DNA of 64,000 nt, from the NCBI RefSeq assembly GCF_040869045.1, contig NC_090319.1:280151693-280215692 (forward strand), written 5' to 3'. Below the pieces are notes generated by a model that was given only the letters and a program-made list of their open reading frames with translations, was not told the DNA's origin and ran no database searches. Positions 1 to 10,880 of the stretch are shown piece by piece. The translations under genes and the position numbers were made by a program. The stretch comes from Eurosta solidaginis. Lineage: Eukaryota; Arthropoda; Insecta; Diptera; Tephritidae. How positions within the stretch are numbered: position 1 is the first letter of the stretch; each line of letters starts with the position of its first letter.

Positions 1-276
1 ATGACGCCTTGCCCTGCTTTTACTCTGTTTGCTGTCTAATTCATTTATTATATAAGTACATAGTGCGCATTCATTGCCATTCTTTAAGTCATCGCCACGA
101 ACCCACAAACCATTTATGTTTATTCATGAGCTCATCAAGCACGAGTATGTATGTGTGTGTGTAGTTTGTAGCCAGCAAACTCTTTCAATCAACGTTAGTA
201 GTGAAATTTCCTTCCTTTGCTTTTAACGACATTCACATTTTCCTACATACAACAAACATATATATGTATATATATT
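1..276. other. No gene seen; AT-rich left edge
   Basis: I see no supported coding region or repeat boundary here. The stretch ends in a TATA-rich run near 258-276, next to a TTAGGGTGG motif at about 276-284 that could be the outer end of the inverted-repeat unit to its right, but no matching right end was found. Confidence 0.5.
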
Positions 277-398
277 AGGGTGGAGTGATATCCTATGGAT
301 TTTTGTTTTTGTAATGGCCTAGCAATGAAAATTTGTCTTTATAAGAGTTAACAAAAACCACCAAACACGAAAATATTCGTGGGATGGCGTTTTGAGGT

Positions 399-425
399 GC
401 CCCGAGCCCCGAGCCCCGAGCCCCA
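399..425. repeat. Short CCCCGAG heptamer repeat
   Basis: About three and a half head-to-tail copies of the heptamer CCCCGAG stand out as a GC-rich island in AT-rich DNA. It is too short for a functional claim and is probably slippage. Confidence 0.7.
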
Positions 426-874
426 AGAAGTTGAGCAAAATAATCGCGATTTTACAAACCTCATTATTTACATATTTATTTTATTTCTTTTTTAATATAC
501 ATAACTTTAGTAAAATTACATATTATAACTAAAAACGACAAATTTTAAATGGTGTTTTACAGTTTTTTGTTAATAATAGTATGTTTCTAATCAAGTGTAT
601 AAGTAAGAATTTTACAGGCACATAGTAGGCCATGAAAATCAGCAGGCTTTGAAATCAATAGCACAATAACAAGAAGCGAAAGTAAATCAATTAAAAAAAA
701 TATATATATTTGTACCTGCCGTCGTTTTCAAAGTTAAGTTGCCTTGGGGCACCTCTAAATATACGATGATCGAAATAAAAATTTTCAACTTTATTTCTGG
801 ACTAGAAAGGCAACTTTCTGTAGGTCAGCCAAAAGCGATTTCGAAAAAAAAAAACTTACTCCACCACAATATAT

Positions 875-1275
875 ATGCCTGTATAGATATTAAGCTGAGT
901 CGATTTATTAACTTATATCGCCCCATCGACTTTTCGATAGGTTTTGGGCTCAGGAAACAAAGTTCCACTAAGCCTACCCAAAAAAATAATTTTCGAGCCT
1001 GCAAAATTTAAGTTTTTTTAGTTTTTTTCTTTAATTTTTAAGGTTTTTTTCATGACCTACTTAAAAAATTTTAATATGATTTTAAAATTTTCATGTATAC
1101 CCTGTCCGACTCAAAATTGTCCGCTAAAAACTTTGGCGATAACAGTTTTTTGAAAAACAAAAAAAAAATATTTTTTGGGTGAAAAAATGTTTTGGTCAAA
1201 AAATTTATTTTTTCGCCATTTTTTTTTTTAAGGGTTTCTTCAGAAACGTGCAAGAATCTTGACGATTTTTTCAGA
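875..1275. repeat. Left arm of a long inverted repeat
   Basis: Read on the minus strand, this arm matches about 4050-4445 over roughly 390 bases. Shared landmarks are the stretch around CGAGCCTGCAAAATTT, the run through GATAACAG, and the CGCCATTTTTT...TTTCTTCAGAAACGT end. A diverged direct copy of the opposite arm also lies at about 1650-1740. The arms probably belong to an old fold-back or TIR transposon whose centre was later invaded by the Helentron-like element at 1738-4005. Superfamily is not assigned. Confidence 0.65.
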
Positions 1276-1524
1276 AAACCATCTATGCCCAATACGTAAG
1301 CTTGTGGTAAAATTTGATGTTGCTAGCTGTTAAAATGAGGCAGAAATGGGGAAGAAATGGCGAAACCCCTCTTATTGAACAATCGATTGTATGGGAGGTA
1401 TATACTATAGTGGTCCGGTTCTGTCGATTCCGACAAATGTCAAATCCCCCATCAAAATATGCCAGCTTACCAAATTTCACCAAGATATCTCAAAAATCGG
1501 GGGACTAGTTTGCGTTCAAACAAA

Positions 1525-1560
1525 CGGACAGACGGACGGACGCACGGACGGACGGACATA
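1525..1560. repeat. GGAC tetranucleotide microsatellite
   Basis: Imperfect (GGAC)n, the complement of the GTCY microsatellite found in the Helentron-like elements of this window. It is followed by CATAGCTAAATCA, like the CATGGCTCAATCA that follows the microsatellite in minus-strand copies. It may be a relic of that family or a related element. Confidence 0.5.
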
Positions 1561-1737
1561 GCTAAATCAACTTAGCTCGTCCCCTGATCATTTTGGTTAC
1601 TTATTGGTGGGTCTAACGGAAACATATACATAAAAAATGATTTGTATCCTTCAAAATCAAAAAAATTGATTTCGACCAAAACAAGTCCCAAAAACCAAAA
1701 ACAAATTTTTTTTTTAAAAAACTGTTAATGCCAACGC

Positions 1738-4005
1738 TTTTATACTCAGCTGAGCAGAGCTCACAGAGTATATTAAGTTTGATTTGATAACGGTTGGTTG
1801 CACAGACTTCCATATATCAAAATCCATGTCCGTCCGTCCGTTAAAACGATAGCTTGAGTAAATTTTGACGTATCTTGATGAAATTTGGTATGTAGGTTCC
1901 TGAGCACTCATCTCAGATCGCTGTTTAAAATGAACGATATCGGACTATAACCACGCCCACTTTTTCGATATTGAAAATTTCGAAAAACCGAAAAAGTGCG
2001 ATAATTCATTACAAAAGACAGATAAAGCGATGAAGCTTGGTAGGTGAGTTGAACGTATGACGCAGAATAGAAAATTAGTAAAATTTTGGACAATGGGCGT
2101 GGCACCGCCCACTTTTAAAAGAAGGTAATTTAAAAATTTTGCAAGCTGTAATTTGGCAGTCGTTGAAGATATCATGATGAAATTTGGCAGAAACGTTACT
2201 CCTATTACTACATGTATGCTGAATAAAAATTAGCAAAATCGGAGAAGGACCACGCCCACTTAAAAAAAATTTTTTTAAAGTAAAATTTTAACAAAAAATT
2301 TAATATCTTTACAGTATATAAGTAAATTATGTCAACATTCAACTCCAGTAATGATATGGTGCAACAAAACACAAAAATAAAAGAAACTTTCAAAATGGGC
2401 GTGGCTTCACCCTTTTTCATTTAATTTGTCTAGGATACTTTTAATGCCATAAGTCGAACAAAAATTTACCAATCCTTTTGAAATTTGGTAGGGGCATAGA
2501 TTTTATGACACTAACTGCTTTCTGTGAAAATGGGCGAAATCGGCAGTTTTTATACACAGTCGTCCGTCTGTCCTTCCGCATGGCCGTTAACAGGATAACT
2601 TGAGCAAAAATCCACATATCTTTACTGAACTTAGTTCACGTACTTATCTGACCTCACTTTATCTTGGTATAAAAAATGAACGAAATCCGATTTTGACCAT
2701 GCCCACTTTTTCGATATCGAAAATTACGAAAAATGAAAAAAATGCCATAATTCTATACCAAATACGAAAAAAGGGATGAAACATGGTAATTGGATTGGTT
2801 TATTGACGCGAAATATAACTTTAGAAAAAACTTTGTAAAATGGTTGTGACAATTACCATATTAAGTAGAAGAAAATGAAAAATTTCTGCAGGGCGAAATA
2901 AAAAACCCTTGAAATCTTGGCAGGAATACTGTTCGTAGTATTACATATATAAATAAATTAGCGGTATCCAGCAGATGATGTTCTGGGTCACCCTGGTCCA
3001 CAATTTGGTCGATATCTGGAAAACGCCTTCACATATACAGCTACCACCACTCCCTTTTAAAACTCTCATTAATACCTTTAATTTGATACCAATATCGTAC
3101 AAACACATTCTAGAGTCACCCCTGGTCCACCTTTATGGCGCTATCTCGAAAAGGCGTCCACCTATAGAACGAAGCCCCATACCCTTTTAAAATACTCATT
3201 AACACCTTCCATGTGATACCCATATCGTACAAACATATTCTAGAGTCACCCCTGGTCCACCTTTATTGCGATACCTCGAAAAGGCGTCCACCTATAGAAC
3301 TAAGGCCCACTCCCTTTTAAAATACTCATTAACACCTTTAGTTTGATACCAATATTGTACAAACACATTCTAGAGTCACCCCTGGTCCACTTTTTTGGCG
3401 ATATTTCGAAACGGCTTCCACCTATAGGACTAAGGTCCACTCCCTTTTAAAATACTCACTAACACCTTTAGTTTGATACCAATATTGTACAAACGCATTC
3501 TAGAGTCACCCCTGGTCCACCTTTATGGCGATATCTCGAAAAGGCGACCACCTATACAACTACCACTACTCGCTTTTAAAACCCGCATTAATACCTTTCT
3601 TTTGATACCCATATTTTACAAAGAAATTCTAGGGTCACCCCTGGTCCATCCTTATGGCGATATCTCGAAACGGCGTGCACCTATGGAACTAAGGATTACT
3701 CCCTTTTAAAATACTCATTAACACCTATCATTTGATACCCATATCCTGCAAACAAATTCTAGAGTCAACCCTGACCCACCTTTATGGCGATATCCCTAAA
3801 TGGCGTCCACCTATAGAACTATGGCCCACTCCTTCATAAAATACTCTTTAATGCCTTTCATTTGATGCACATGTCATACAAACACATTCCACGGTTTCCT
3901 TCGGTTCATTTTCCTACATAGTGATTTTCCTTTATTTTGTCACCATAGCTCTCAACTGAGTATGTAATGTTCGGTTACACCCGAACTTAACCTTCCTTAC
4001 TTGTT
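1738..4005 (+). mobile_element. DINE-1/Helentron-like non-autonomous element, copy A
   Basis: Non-coding element of about 2.27 kb. The 5' end begins TATACTCAGCTGAGCAGAGC and contains its own inverted motif (TATACTC...GAGTATA). The 3' end has a subterminal inverted match (CTCAACTGAGTAT), then a 6-bp stem-loop at 3969-3986 (GTTCGG/CCGAAC) and CTTACTTGTT. A (GTCY)n microsatellite lies near 1825-1840. Subterminal inverted repeats, a 3' stem-loop and a GTCY microsatellite are the architecture described for DINE-1/mini-me elements, which are linked to Helentrons; that assignment is inference. The body holds several GGGCGTGG..CCGCCC palindromes and a roughly 125-130-bp tandem repeat. No transposase is encoded; the short frames inside are incidental. 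Confidence 0.72.
3060..3900 (+). repeat. ~125-130-bp tandem repeats inside Helentron-like copy A
   Basis: About six to seven degenerate units, each containing TCTAGAGTCACCCCTGGTCC, then GGCGATATCTCGAAA, a CCACCTATAG block and a TTTGATACCCATAT block. The same unit recurs in the other Helentron-like copies in different numbers. One unit contains no long conserved frame. Confidence 0.8.
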
Positions 4006-4049
4006 ATCACATAATTTTAAGCGGGATAGGGACTATGAGACAAATTCGT

Positions 4050-4445
4050 TTTCATTGGTAACACTTGTGTACGTTTCTGAAGAAATCCTTAAAAAAAATG
4101 GCGAAAAAATAAATTTTTTCACCAAAACACTCCTCAAAACCCAAAAAATATTTTGTTTTTTTGTTAAACTGTTATCGCTAAAGCTTTTAGCGGATAATAT
4201 TTAGTCGGACATGGTATACATGGAAATTTTAAAATCAAATGATAATTTTTTAAGTATATCATGGAGAAAACCTTAAAAATCAAAGAAAAAAAAGTCAAAA
4301 AACTCAAATTTTGCAGGCTCGAAAATTATTTTTTTAGGTATGCTTAGTGGAACTTTTTTGCCTGAGCGCAAAACCTATTGAAAAATCGATGGCGCGATAT
4401 GGGTTAACTTTCGTCCATGCGAATCAACCCAGCTTAATAGATATA
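4050..4445. repeat. Right arm of the long inverted repeat
   Basis: Reverse-complement partner of about 875-1275. Divergence of perhaps 10-15 percent by eye and small indels suggest an old element. Confidence 0.65.
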
Positions 4446-4682
4446 TACAAGTATTGTCTACAATGTGTACTGTCATGTCTTTCCTTTGTTACATATATAT
4501 AACTTAGTAACCAATATGACCTTTTTTCATTTCTTACTTTTTATAATCTGCGCGTGAATTCGCACAACCAACTGTGGGTCAATTGAATTGATTAATGGTT
4601 AAATGCTAATTTTCCAAAACAGGAAAGTCATTAAACTAAGATTGTCGTTGTTTAAAGCAAATTTGTGTACTTAATTTCATTT

Positions 4683-5155
4683 CAACACATAACCGTAACC
4701 ATAACCATTACCACAACCGTACCGTATCCGTAACAGCAAACCTAATAGTAACATTTGTAAACCTGAACGTAATCGTAAGCGGTACCATAACCGTGACCGT
4801 AGCCAAAACTATAACAAAAACTGTCGCCATAACCCTACCTGTAAACATGGCTGATAACATTGCCTTAAACAACAGTTGTAATACTGATCGTAACCGTAAC
4901 CATAACGGTAACCGTAATCACAACTGCAACGTAATTATTAACACAACTGTTATAATATATGTTACCGTAATGCCATCATAACTTTTACCATAACTGCAAC
5001 CACAAACTTAACCGTAACCACAACCGTTGCCAAAAAAAATATTTGTAATACTTACTGAAAGCAATCGTAACCGTATCCACAACTGCAACTATAACTGAAA
5101 CCATACTGTAACAATATCTGTTACCATAACTGTAGCCATAACCGTAAACAACTGT
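4683..5155. repeat. Degenerate CCGTAAC/CATAAC hexamer-type repeat
   Basis: About 470 bases made largely of variants of AACCGTAACCATAAC with shifting 6-bp phasing. It is strongly depleted of G on this strand. It could be an old expanded microsatellite. The modest open frames it creates on both strands are composition artefacts. Confidence 0.75.
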
Positions 5156-5164
5156 TTGCCTAAC

Positions 5165-5402
5165 TGCAATAGATGGAAAATTATTCGATAAAACATCTAT
5201 AACTTTTCGATAATACATCTACATTTTTTTAGCAGAGAATCGATAATTTTTTCAAAACAAGTCAATATTTTTTCGAAAAGGAAACGATAACTCGCCGATG
5301 AAAAAAATGCTTTTTGATAACAAATCAAAATTTTTCGATAAATAATCTATGACTTTTCGATAAATAATCGATAAATTTTCGATAACATATTATCGCTTAG
5401 AT
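5165..5402. repeat. Degenerate ~20-bp TTTTCGATAAATAATCGATA-type repeat
   Basis: A cluster of ATCGATAA/TTCGATAA words spaced about 20 bases apart, directly following the CCGTAAC block. The same word set occurs in reverse orientation at about 59840-60265. It is a diverged minisatellite with no coding potential. Confidence 0.65.
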
Positions 5403-5994
5403 AATGCTTAGGAGACCCATCTAGCGGCAGTGGTTAAAAAACTAGCTACAGAACAGAGTGTACTTAAAATCGGAGACACAAACCTCTGGTGGCCATAGTG
5501 TATAACATATAGCCGAATCAGTTACGATGAATAGTCGACACGCACCATTTTAAGAAGTGATACATGAAATTAGCGTAGTGGTGAAAAATAGACACATATT
5601 TCAGTTACATCTGAACATAACGCGTACTGAAATTTAGTAGTACTAATTTTATGCGCAGCAATTTCAGAGTAGAGTATTTGAAGTTTGACGCTTAGCAGTC
5701 CATATAAAGTTTAAGCGTAAACGCCTATAGATGTAAAAAAAAAAACACAGCTATTCTTGGTTTCTCATACAGCTTACCGCTTCCAAAGACTATACTCAGA
5801 CCACGCTTATTCTTGCACTTTGTATTCACGCATACCGTGTCTAGAAATGTTTACACATCAGAAGTAATAAAACTGAACTGAAGAATGAGCACCAAACTAC
5901 ATAAGTAGAAAATTTCAGCTAAGTGAAGACGTATACCTTTTTGTCATACAGTGCATTGGCGCCAAAAAGTATGGAGTGGTGATCATTTTAATAT
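5403..5994. other. No gene or recognisable repeat seen
   Basis: Unique-looking AT-rich DNA between the TCGATAA repeat and Helentron-like copy B. No frame, RNA gene or repeat boundary could be supported. Confidence 0.4.
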
Positions 5995-7699
5995 TTTTAT
6001 ACTCAGCTGAGCAGAGCTCACAGACTATATTAACTTTGTTCGCATAACGGTAATCCGTAACGGCATAAACTAATCGAGATAGATATAGACTTCCATATAA
6101 CAAAATGATCTGGGTGAAAATAGAAATTCATTTAGCCATGTCCGTCCGTCCGTCCGTCCGTCTGTCCGTCCGACTGTAAACACGATAACTTGAGTAAATT
6201 TTGAGGTATCTTGATGAAATTTGGTATGTAGGTTCATGGGCGCTCATCTCAGATCGCTATATAAAATAAACGAAATCGGACTACAACCACGCCCACTTTT
6301 TCGATATCGAAAATTTCGAAAAACCGAAAAAGTGCGATAATTTATTACCAAAGACGGATAAAGCGATGAAACTTGGTAGGTGCGTTGACCTATGACGCAA
6401 AATAGAAAATTAGAAAAATTTTGGACAATGGGCGTGGCACCGCCCTCTTTTAAAAGAAGGTAATTTAAAAGTTTTGCAAGCTGTAATTTGGCAATTGTTG
6501 AAGATATCATGATGAAATTTGGTAGGCACGTTACTCCTATTACTATATGTGTGCTAAATAAAAATAAGCGAAATCGGATGACGAACACGCCCACTTTTAA
6601 AAAAAAAATTTTGTTAAAGTCAAATTTTAACAAAAAATTTAATATCTTTACAGTATAAAAGTAAATTATGTCAACATTCGACTCCAGTAATGATATGATG
6701 CAACAAAATACAAAGATAAAAGAAAATTTCAAAATGGGCGTAACTCCGCCCTTTTTCATTTAATTCGTCTAGAATACTTTTAATGCCATAAGTCGAACAA
6801 AAATTTACCAATCCTTGTGAAATTTGGTGGGGCCATAGATTCTATGATAACTGTTTTCTGTGAAAATGGGCGAAATCGCTTGAAGTCACGCCCAGTCACA
6901 CAGACGACCGTCTGTCCTTCCGCTCGGCCGTTAACACGATAACTTGAGCAAAAAACGATATATCTTAACTAAACTTAGTTCACGTACTTATCTGAAGTCA
7001 CTTTATCTTGGTAAAAAATATGGCCGAAATCCGACTATGTCCACGCCCACTTTTCCGATATCGAAAATTACGAAAAATGAAAAAAATGCCATAATTCTAT
7101 ACCAAACACGAAAAAAGGGATGGGTAAGGTAATTGGATTGGTTTATTGACGCAAAATATAACTTTAGAAACAACTTTGTAAAATGGGTGTGACACCTACC
7201 TTGTTAAGTAGAATGAAATGAAAAAGTTCTGCAGGGCGAAATCAAAATCCCTTGGAATCTTGGCAGGAATACTGTTCGTGGTATGACATATATAAATAAA
7301 TTAGCGGTACCCAACAGAAGATGTTCTGGGTCAGCCTGGTCCACATTTTGGTCGATATCTCGAAAACGCCTTCACATATACAACTAAGGGCTACTCCTTT
7401 TTAAAACCCTCATTAATACTTTTAATTTGATACCCATATCGTACAAACACATTCTAGAGTCACCCCTGGTCCACCCTTATTGCGATATCTCGAAAAGGCG
7501 TCCACCTATAGAACTAAGGCCCACTACGTTTTAAATAATCATTAACACCTTTCATTTGATACACATGTCATACAAACACATTCCAGGGTTACCCCAGGTC
7601 CATTTTGCTAAATGGTGATTTTCCCTTATTTTGTCTCCAAAGCTCCCAGCTGAGTATGTAATGTTCGGTTACACCCGAACTTAGCCTTCCTTACTTGTT
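5995..7699 (+). mobile_element. DINE-1/Helentron-like element, copy B
   Basis: About 1.7 kb, same family as copy A. The 5' end starts ACTCAGCTGAGCAGAGCTCA, a (GTCC)n run lies at about 6140-6175, and the 3' stem-loop GTTCGG/CCGAAC is at 7663-7680, ending CTTACTTGTT. It carries only about two of the ~127-bp internal units, so it is shorter than A. A 171-codon open frame on the opposite strand (6244-6759) crosses the conserved non-coding body and matches no family I know; I treat it as incidental. Confidence 0.72.
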
Positions 7700-9049
7700 T
7701 TAATGATATTTCCGTTATTTTTATGTCAGCACCTCATTGTCAGCTAATACTTATACTCATTCCTATCAAAATTTCTTTCCTCTTCACCCTCTTTTAGCTC
7801 ATAATTTCATTTATTTTTCTTCACATTAACTATTTCTGCATATCGATTGCCATTTACTGACTGTTTGATTATCGAGTGCCGCCAGTTAAATATTATTCCT
7901 TCTTCATTGATGGTTGTTGTAGGTATGTAGGTTGCCCATTTGTGGCAATTAAGAATATATATACGGATGAACGTAAGTATTTGTATGCATGTCAAAGTGA
8001 GTCAATATTAACTGAGCACCTATTGTGAAGTTTGTGTGAACCCAAGGCATACTTACGAGTAAACAAGTGCCTGTCGCTTGGCCTTTCTCTTGCTAATCAA
8101 CATCTTCGTTGTTGGCTGTCATTTGATTTGAAATTTTTCATTTAATGCATATGTCAAAGACGTTGCACAGTTAAGGGAAGGAAGCCAGGCGACACAATGT
8201 TGTTGACTTTAATGTGCACTACATTCGCATAATATTGAATAAATGCATTTTTCCCCCACCAACCAACATCGTAATGCTATCAAGTTGGGATTAAATTGAA
8301 GGGGAAAGAAAGCAAGCAAATGGTCAAGTGTATAGTCGGTTGTGGGAAGAACGCAGTGAAGGTGGCTTTTGTTTTACTTTATGAAATCATATTCTAACGG
8401 TAAATATTTCAAGGTTATGTTTACATTTATTAGATTTATTATTGATTTGTTTTCTATGGAAATACTGATAAATATAAATTGTTTATAGACGTTAACAAGA
8501 TTTCAGATTATGCTCTTGAAAAAAATAAAGAGCAAATGTAGCCAAATGGTTTTCTTGCATAGTTTATTCTTCGATTATGCACTGAATGACGTTTGAGGGC
8601 TATACAATTGCTGTTTTATTTTAGGGATTTAGTTGTGCCAAGAGAAACAATTTTTGTTTCCTTCTATACCATGATTTAAGAAATCTTCTCAGGGATGTGT
8701 GCAAATATAAAGGAGGCCACAAAAAATTACTGAGGGACACGTTGGGGCTATAATCTAAACCAAGTCGAGCTTAATACTTCAGGTCCATACAAACTAGAGA
8801 GCGAAAGCAGCGCGTTTTAACTTCGCATTATATAAGTTCTCGTCACCAAGTATTGTAGCGGAGTTTCTATATGAGGTGGGTTTGCAAATAATCGTTGATA
8901 GCATTCTTAAGCTAAAGGGAACATTATAAATATGGGTGTTATGCTAGTTTTCCAATATAAAAAGTGCTCAGAAAATGAATGGAATTGAAACACCCTTTTG
9001 AAATAATTTTCATCTCGTAATAAAATTGAAATTTAAAAAGGGTGCTCGA
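7700..9049. other. No gene seen
   Basis: AT-rich DNA without supported genes. Short frames lack recognisable domains. No tandem repeat or inverted termini were noticed. Confidence 0.4.
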
Positions 9050-9375
9050 ACAGACTACCCCTTGCGCGTTAGGGGCTTAGAGTATGCAGGTATGCCTGTT
9101 GTAAGAAGCGACTTATAATACCCAAATGGTTCAAAGGGTTGTGAAGCGCATACCTTTAAAAGGGTTGCTCTGGCGACCCAAGTTCTTCATAGAGCTATGA
9201 GTTGGTGAGCGGTATGGCCTCAATGTGTTCATATTAAATCGTTTTCGAGATGGCCGGGCTAGTACCTTAAAGGTGGAACGTACCAGATCTATATCCAGCA
9301 GAAGGACCATCAACATAGATAATGCTCCTCAAAACCTTCGAGCAGTGTCCTTATCGCAACAATAACAAGTCTACC
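9050..9375 (+). mobile_element. CAA-tailed short interspersed element, diverged copy
   Basis: Diverged relative of the element at 56653-57069. Shared blocks in order are GGTATGCCTGT.GTAAGA, a GCTCTGGCGACCC block, AATCGTT..CGAGATGG, GGGCTAG.ACCTTAA, ATCTATATCC..CA and a CAACAATAACAA tail. Several internal blocks are missing. The CAA tail and the target duplication of the other copy indicate retroposition by a LINE; the source family is not assigned. Confidence 0.65.
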
Positions 9376-9424
9376 TGATTCCCGTACTTGCGCTTCTTAG
9401 AGCCACAATAATAGCAGAAGGTGG

Positions 9425-9620
9425 ACACCGATTGTTTCAAAGTAAGGGATGAGGTAGGGTCTGCGGTATACTTTGTTGATTCGGATATAAACAGATCCTA
9501 AAAGGCGCCGCATCAGCTTTTCGGGGAAAGTAGCAGCCATAACCACAGGGGTAACAATATTGGAGGAAAACAGCTTTAACTGTAGCCGCTTCAACTCTAC
9601 ACAACGCAACAAAACGCCTA
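9425..9620 (+). pseudogene. Possible LINE RNase H fragment, frameshifted
   Basis: Read through frameshifts, this gives an AVYFVDSDINRS-like stretch followed by EVAAITTG, which resembles the RNase H region of some insect LINEs. The frame breaks at least twice and no catalytic residues are secure. It abuts the CAA-tailed element. Weak; a translated search of 9425-9620 would settle it. Confidence 0.25.
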
Positions 9621-9699
9621 AAAATATGTGCCAACGGCATTAGTCAACAGCCGACCATTGGTATAAAATAGCTGGAAAACAGCGTTGGAGCTCATATCA

Positions 9700-10880
9700 T
9701 TAGCGGACATGTCGTGACTGCGGGGTGCCAATGTCGTAGATAATCGAGGGAGCTAGTCAATCATTGTAAACTTTTACAAGTAGCGCAACAGCTGATCGCT
9801 CAATATTACTACACACACACACACAAACATCACTAATGGCTATATTACGAAAATCTTTAAGGAAATTCAAGTAAAATTGTTAAACAGACATAAGCTGTGA
9901 TAATTTTGGAAATATGGCATTAAGGACCCCCTATTTGCAGAAATTAAGAGACAATGTTGACTTATATTCAAGTATTTAGTTAGTTCTTCTACATTTATCT
10001 CTAAATTTTTTTAGAAAGATTGAAGGTGTAACTCTGCTCTTTCTGGTGTTCTACATTCCACTCTATTCGACTGCTTCCTTTAATTGCCTCCACCCTATTC
10101 GCAACATATGATGCAATGAAATTGAGAAGACTTATATGGATTCAGTAAGTCTGCACCCATATAAGTCGAAGGTTATGAGACAATCGAGATTTGCAATGCT
10201 TGCATTGGAGTTACAATAGATTGTTAGTGACACAAGTGTATGTCGTAAAATAAATAATGTAAAATAATATACTTTAGGCGTATTTTGACAACAGTGTAAC
10301 AGTAGGAGCTTTATTAATATAACGCTAGCAAATATAGTTAATATGAAAAATTTTTGAAGATAAAGGTGTTGCATGCGCGAACTTCACAAAATTCTAGTAG
10401 GTCACTTCCACCGCACCACAAATTTTAACACGATTTTTAACATAATTTAAGCACACAAAATACACCGATTGTAGTTTTGGAGTGTAAAAATGTGAATTCT
10501 GCACACATTAGCTGAATAAAAAGTGTACAAATAATTGTTAAATAATAAATACAGACAGTGGTAGTTTAACAAATTCTGCTGTGGTAAGTGGTGAATGTGA
10601 CCTACTAGAGGTTTTGTGAAGCTTGCTTCACACTAGTTTTCGTTCCTGCAATGTCTCTATGTTAATATTGTCTCTGTTAATATATAATTGAGGTTGCCTC
10701 TGCGTGGTGCCCAGTGCCGTTTTCTCTCAAAAGTTTCAATATTGCATATATTTTCTCATGTTATGGGTAACAGGCAGTTGGCACCCATAAGTTAGTTTCG
10801 TTTGTCCAATGTAAGCTCAGGATTGGAAAAAAAAAATTATCGTAAAAAATGTTTAAGTTAAAAACCCCCAAAATCAAAAA
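9700..10880. other. No gene seen
   Basis: AT-rich DNA with a short CA run near 9811-9826 and no supported frame. I recognised no repeat family. Confidence 0.4.

Noticed and set aside
4793..5218. Frames in the CCGTAAC repeat on both strands
   Set aside because: Low-complexity translations with asparagine- or tyrosine-rich repeats; composition artefact.
6244..6759. 171-codon minus-strand frame as a gene
   Set aside because: It lies in the Helentron-like body; the equivalent regions of copies A, C, D and E are broken by stops, and no domain is recognisable.
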